A program made the translations under genes and the position numbers. Shown here piece after piece: positions 6,354 through 7,746 of a stretch of DNA of 7,746 nt; within the stretch, counting starts at the first letter, position 1, and every line of letters begins with the position of its first letter. The notes under the pieces are model-generated. The model was given only the letters and a program-made list of their open reading frames with translations. It was not told the DNA's origin and did not search any database. The stretch lies in assembly GCA_036503065.1 (NCBI GenBank), contig DASXXM010000027.1:1-7746 (forward strand), in the 5' to 3' direction. The stretch comes from DATEPR01 sp036503065 (lineage in GTDB: Bacteria; Actinomycetota; Actinomycetes; Mycobacteriales; Pseudonocardiaceae).

Positions 6354-6430
6354 TGGCGACCCAGACGGGACTCGAACCCGCGACCTTCGCCGTGACAGGG
6401 CGACGCGCTAACCAACTGCGCCACTGGGCC
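6354..6430 (-). tRNA. tRNA-Asp (anticodon GTC)
   Basis: The minus-strand cloverleaf has acceptor stem GGCCCAG/CTGGGTC with one G-U pair. The D arm is GCGC/GCGC, the anticodon stem TCGCC/GGCGA holds the loop CTGTCAC, and the T arm is GCGGG/CCCGT, with one G-U pair, around TTCGAGT. The discriminator is G, as expected for Asp identity, and CCA is encoded (6356-6354). It sits 13 nt after tRNA-Glu in the same transcript. Confidence 0.97.
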
Positions 6431-6443
6431 TTGCTTCTTACCG

Positions 6444-6516
6444 TGCTCCCAACGGGGTTCGAACCCGTGCTACCGCCTTGAAAGGGCGGCGTCCTAGGCC
6501 ACTAGACGATGGGAGC
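6444..6516 (-). tRNA. tRNA-Glu (anticodon TTC)
   Basis: The minus-strand cloverleaf has acceptor stem GCTCCCA/TGGGAGC, a D arm with loop AGTGGCCTA, anticodon stem CCGCC/GGCGG holding the loop CTTTCAA, and a T arm with TTCGAAC. The discriminator is A. The next bases are CGG, so CCA is not encoded here, unlike the other two tRNAs of the cluster, and must be added by the CCA-adding enzyme. It is the first gene of the Glu-Asp-Phe operon. This order is common in actinobacteria. Confidence 0.97.
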
Positions 6517-6540
6517 CCGGTCGACTGGCGAACCGACCGA

Positions 6541-6573
6541 CCGTGTTCCAACTGCTGTTCGTTGGGAGCACGG
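6541..6573 (-). repeat. Hairpin in the leader of the tRNA transcript, sharing sequence with the tRNA-Glu 3' end
   Basis: CCGTG (6541-6545) and CCAAC (6548-6552) pair with GTTGG (6561-6565) and CACGG (6569-6573). This makes two 5-bp stems with a small internal loop and an 8-nt end loop. Bases 6560-6573 are also an exact 14-nt inverted match to 6441-6454, the 3' end of tRNA-Glu and its flank. In the predicted transcript the hairpin lies at the extreme 5' end of the precursor. Confidence 0.55.
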
Positions 6574-6575
6574 CA

Positions 6576-6605
6576 AGCATAGGGCACGCGGACACGGTCC
6601 TCCAA
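6576..6605 (-). promoter_or_regulatory. Predicted housekeeping promoter of the tRNA operon
   Basis: On the minus strand TATGCT (6581-6576) fits a -10 box. TTGGAG (6605-6600), 18 nt upstream, is a partial -35 match (TTG kept). Transcription would start near 6569, about 53 nt before tRNA-Glu. No better pair is seen between 6517 and 6650. Confidence 0.5.
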
Positions 6606-6654
6606 AACGGGTTACCTGTCCGGTGAAGCGCCTGGTCATGTGGCACCTGCAGGA

Positions 6655-6702
6655 CATCGCCACATCTGGCGCCCGATGATGTGGGTGCTGGATGTGGCGA
6701 TG
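6655..6702. terminator. Perfect 12-bp inverted repeat, probable terminator
   Basis: CATCGCCACATC (6655-6666) pairs exactly with GATGTGGCGATG (6691-6702) across a 24-nt loop. It starts 36 nt past the stop of the small minus-strand gene at 6739-6978, so it probably ends that transcript and shields the tRNA promoter. There is no T-run. A regulatory site or a mobile-element relic is possible. Confidence 0.45.
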
Positions 6703-6738
6703 GTCACAAATCTGCCGTTTGCCGGGTCGGCTGGGGCG

Positions 6739-6978
6739 TCAGCGGCGCACTGGTGGTGTGCCGTCGTCGTCCGGGACCAGGCCCAGCATGTCCAGTAGCT
6801 GCCGGCAGTCGTCCGCGTCGTGTGCGTTGCGGGCCACGGCCAGGCGTGCCCTGCGCACCTGGTCAGCCGATATCCGGCCGGGTTCGCCGGTGCGTTGGGT
6901 TGGCAGGTCAGCGGAGTGTCGCGGCGTTGAGTCGTCTTCCTGCCACAACAACTTCCGAATATCGAGGGTTCCGCTCAT
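6739..6978 (-). CDS. Small hypothetical protein, 79 residues
   Basis: The frame is open further upstream, but ATG 6978 is chosen because GGGGAGG (6990-6984) stands 5 nt before it. No comparable site precedes the start at 7062. The protein begins MSGTLDIRKLLWQEDD. It has a Ser/Thr/Pro-rich middle with likely disorder, then a predicted helical part, SADQVRRARLAVARNA, running into HDADDCRQLLDMLGL. This helix pair with the DCR.LLDMLGL ending resembles small uncharacterised actinobacterial proteins I have seen, but I know no function for them. No membrane segment, and one cysteine. It diverges from the copper chaperone gene across about 260 bp and is followed by an inverted repeat that may be its terminator. 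Confidence 0.7.
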   Translation of the reverse strand: MSGTLDIRKLLWQEDDSTPRHSADLPTQRTGEPGRISADQVRRARLAVARNAHDADDCRQLLDMLGLVPDDDGTPPVRR

Positions 6979-7179
6979 GGCTGCCTCCCCGGCTCCGGTT
7001 TCTCGCGAGGCTAGCGACTGGCGACCGGGTCCGCAGCCTCCCGTGGGGTGATTCGCGGGCACGCACAGTGACGGGACCTGCGGGTGTGGCCATTTCCAAC
7101 CGCCTTTCCATACTGTTGGCGGTCACCGGTCAGGTCGATCCCCTCGCCCCGCTGTGTGAGTCGACCCGTGTCTTGCCGC

Positions 7180-7198
7180 TACCCCCCAGGGGTATGCT
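7180..7198 (+). promoter_or_regulatory. CsoR-type copper operator overlapping the copZ -10 box
   Basis: TACCCC (7180-7185) and GGGGTA (7189-7194) form a perfect inverted repeat around CCA, matching the G/C-tract palindrome bound by the copper sensor CsoR. TATGCT at 7193-7198 fits a -10 box and overlaps the right half-site, so bound apo-CsoR would block polymerase and Cu(I) would release it. No clear -35 is seen. csoR is not in the window. Confidence 0.75.
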
Positions 7199-7238
7199 CG
7201 GTCAAGCCACCCCGGTCGGATCGAGAGGAAAACCGCAG

Positions 7239-7457
7239 ATGACAGTCGGCGCACCGCACGAGGCCGTCTACGCCGTCACCGGCATGACCTGTCAGCACTG
7301 TGTCGCCTCCGTGACCGAGGAGCTGACCGCCCTCCCGGCGGTGACCGGCGTCGATGTCGATCTCGCCACCGGCGCGGTCACCGTTGCCAGCGGCCGCGAA
7401 CTGAGCACGTCGGAAGTCGCGGCGGCGATCAGTGAAGCCGGTTACCAGCTGACCTGA
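7239..7457 (+). CDS. copZ: Copper chaperone, heavy-metal-associated (HMA) domain protein
   Basis: A 72-residue protein consisting of one HMA domain of normal length. It has the ferredoxin-like beta-alpha-beta pattern and the Cu(I)-binding motif GMTCQHC (Cys18 and Cys21) after the first strand (EAVYAVT). The end, SEVAAAISEAGYQLT, is the usual last helix and strand. Such proteins carry Cu(I) in the cytoplasm to the exporter CopA and to CsoR. The ATG at 7239 follows AGAGGAA (7224-7230). The reading frame is open far upstream, but nothing protein-like precedes this start. A CsoR-type operator lies 45 bp upstream, so the gene should be copper-induced. Usually copA or csoR is adjacent. Here only a short copA-like stretch follows, so the exporter may be encoded elsewhere. 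Confidence 0.93.
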   Translation: MTVGAPHEAVYAVTGMTCQHCVASVTEELTALPAVTGVDVDLATGAVTVASGRELSTSEVAAAISEAGYQLT

Positions 7458-7588
7458 ACACCGCGGTCGGCGTCACCGGCCTGACCTGCGCCTGCCGATC
7501 CACCACGAGCGGGCTGACCTCACGATGCGGGACTGCGTCGATTCAGGCCAGTTCGGCACGATTGCAGGAGCCGCTCAAAACGGCCTGA
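7454..7588 (+). pseudogene. Possible decayed 5' end of a copper-exporting P-type ATPase gene (copA)
   Basis: In the frame of CTG 7454, which overlaps the copZ stop as CTGA, the sequence reads NTAVGVTGLTCACR. This is close to the start of CopA proteins (an HMA strand, then TGMTCxxC). One base change would make an ATGA overlap with copZ. After that the frame loses HMA character and stops at 7586-7588. Bases 7472-7489 also match copZ bases 7275-7292 at 16 of 18 positions. It may be a remnant of a copZ-copA operon, or a chance repeat. Confidence 0.25.
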
Positions 7589-7589
7589 A
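7542..7589 (+). terminator. Probable terminator hairpin downstream of copZ
   Basis: TTCAGGCC (7542-7549) pairs perfectly with GGCCTGAA (7582-7589), and an inner CGGC/GCCG pair lies within the loop. It is 85 nt after the copZ stop. A second weak hairpin follows (CAGTTTGG 7594-7601 with CCAACTG 7613-7619). Neither has a T-run. Confidence 0.4.
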
Positions 7590-7657
7590 CGGGCAGTTTG
7601 GTCACGAACGCGCCAACTGTCGATGCACGATGCCAACAAATTTCTACGCTCAACCAC

Positions 7658-7701
7658 TCGCGTGTCGACATGATCGCGTGTCACAATTCAGTTGCTGACA
7701 C
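7658..7701. repeat. Short direct and inverted repeats, possible operator region of a gene beyond the window
   Basis: TCGCGTGTC occurs twice (7658-7666 and 7674-7682), starts 16 bp apart. TGTCGACA (7663-7670) is a palindrome, and GTGTCA (7678-7683) with TGACAC (7696-7701) is a 6-bp inverted pair with a 12-nt gap. The region is AT-richer than its surroundings, as promoters often are. No gene is seen from 7589 to the window end. Confidence 0.35.
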
Positions 7702-7746
7702 ACCCCCGGTCAGCGCCTGTGGAGATCCCCTCCAGCCCCCGCGTTC

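Noticed and set aside
6114..6481. Two plus-strand open frames containing GLEPATFAV and RDSNPRPSP
   Set aside because: These are translations of the antisense strand of tRNA genes, a well-known source of false proteins.
6681..7238. Long upstream extension of the copZ frame
   Set aside because: It runs through the operator and promoter, is opposite a better supported small gene, and the ATG at 7239 has its own ribosome site and fits the family length.
1..7746. CRISPR array, transposase, toxin-antitoxin pair or biosynthetic cluster
   Set aside because: I looked for spaced repeats, DDE or integrase motifs, paired small genes and large synthase signatures on both strands and found none.

Overview
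The window looks like chromosomal DNA from a high-GC actinomycete. Third codon positions in the main genes are mostly G or C. The gene families (MocR-type regulator, DUF-style PP2C phosphatase, PF13796-type sensor kinase with a NarL-type regulator, CsoR-controlled copper chaperone) and the tRNA-Glu/Asp/Phe cluster are all common in that phylum. I cannot name the genus. A Pseudonocardiaceae-like or Streptomyces-like host is only a guess.

Layout. Positions 1-201 hold the 3' end of an unrecognised plus-strand gene. A gap follows, with a strong GC-rich hairpin (374-407) that ends the minus-strand MocR-family gene (437-1882). Divergent from it, only 41 bp away, is a PP2C-like phosphatase gene (1924-2772). 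A class I methyltransferase resembling the ETF-beta lysine methyltransferase (METTL20) family follows (2854-3489). Next is a two-component operon: a sensor histidine kinase (3613-4914), preceded by an 8-codon mini-ORF that overlaps its start, and a NarL/LuxR response regulator (4933-5580). Use of A-ending codons rises strongly from the start of the kinase to the end of the regulator, and continues about 75 bp beyond the stop in another frame, which suggests a gene remnant.

At about 5654 the composition changes abruptly. A small minus-strand hypothetical gene of lower GC3 (5661-5897) and about 300 bp without a visible gene lead to a tRNA operon on the minus strand. It is read promoter (6576-6605), leader hairpin, tRNA-Glu(TTC), tRNA-Asp(GTC), tRNA-Phe(GAA), intrinsic terminator (6209-6243). 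Short copies of tRNA-Glu 3' sequence lie on both sides of the cluster.

The right end carries a small minus-strand hypothetical gene (6739-6978) with an inverted repeat downstream. Divergent from it is a copper chaperone gene, copZ (7239-7457), whose promoter overlaps a perfect CsoR-type operator. Just after copZ, in another frame, is a short stretch that reads like a decayed copA start, then a probable terminator and unassigned repeats up to the window end.

How the genes work together: kinase and regulator form one signalling pair, and CsoR (not in the window) probably controls copZ. A link between MocR, PP2C and the methyltransferase is possible from proximity only. I see no clearly new multi-gene system. 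The most unusual signals are the codon-use gradient with its sharp end, the mini-ORF coupled to the kinase, and the truncated-looking copper operon.
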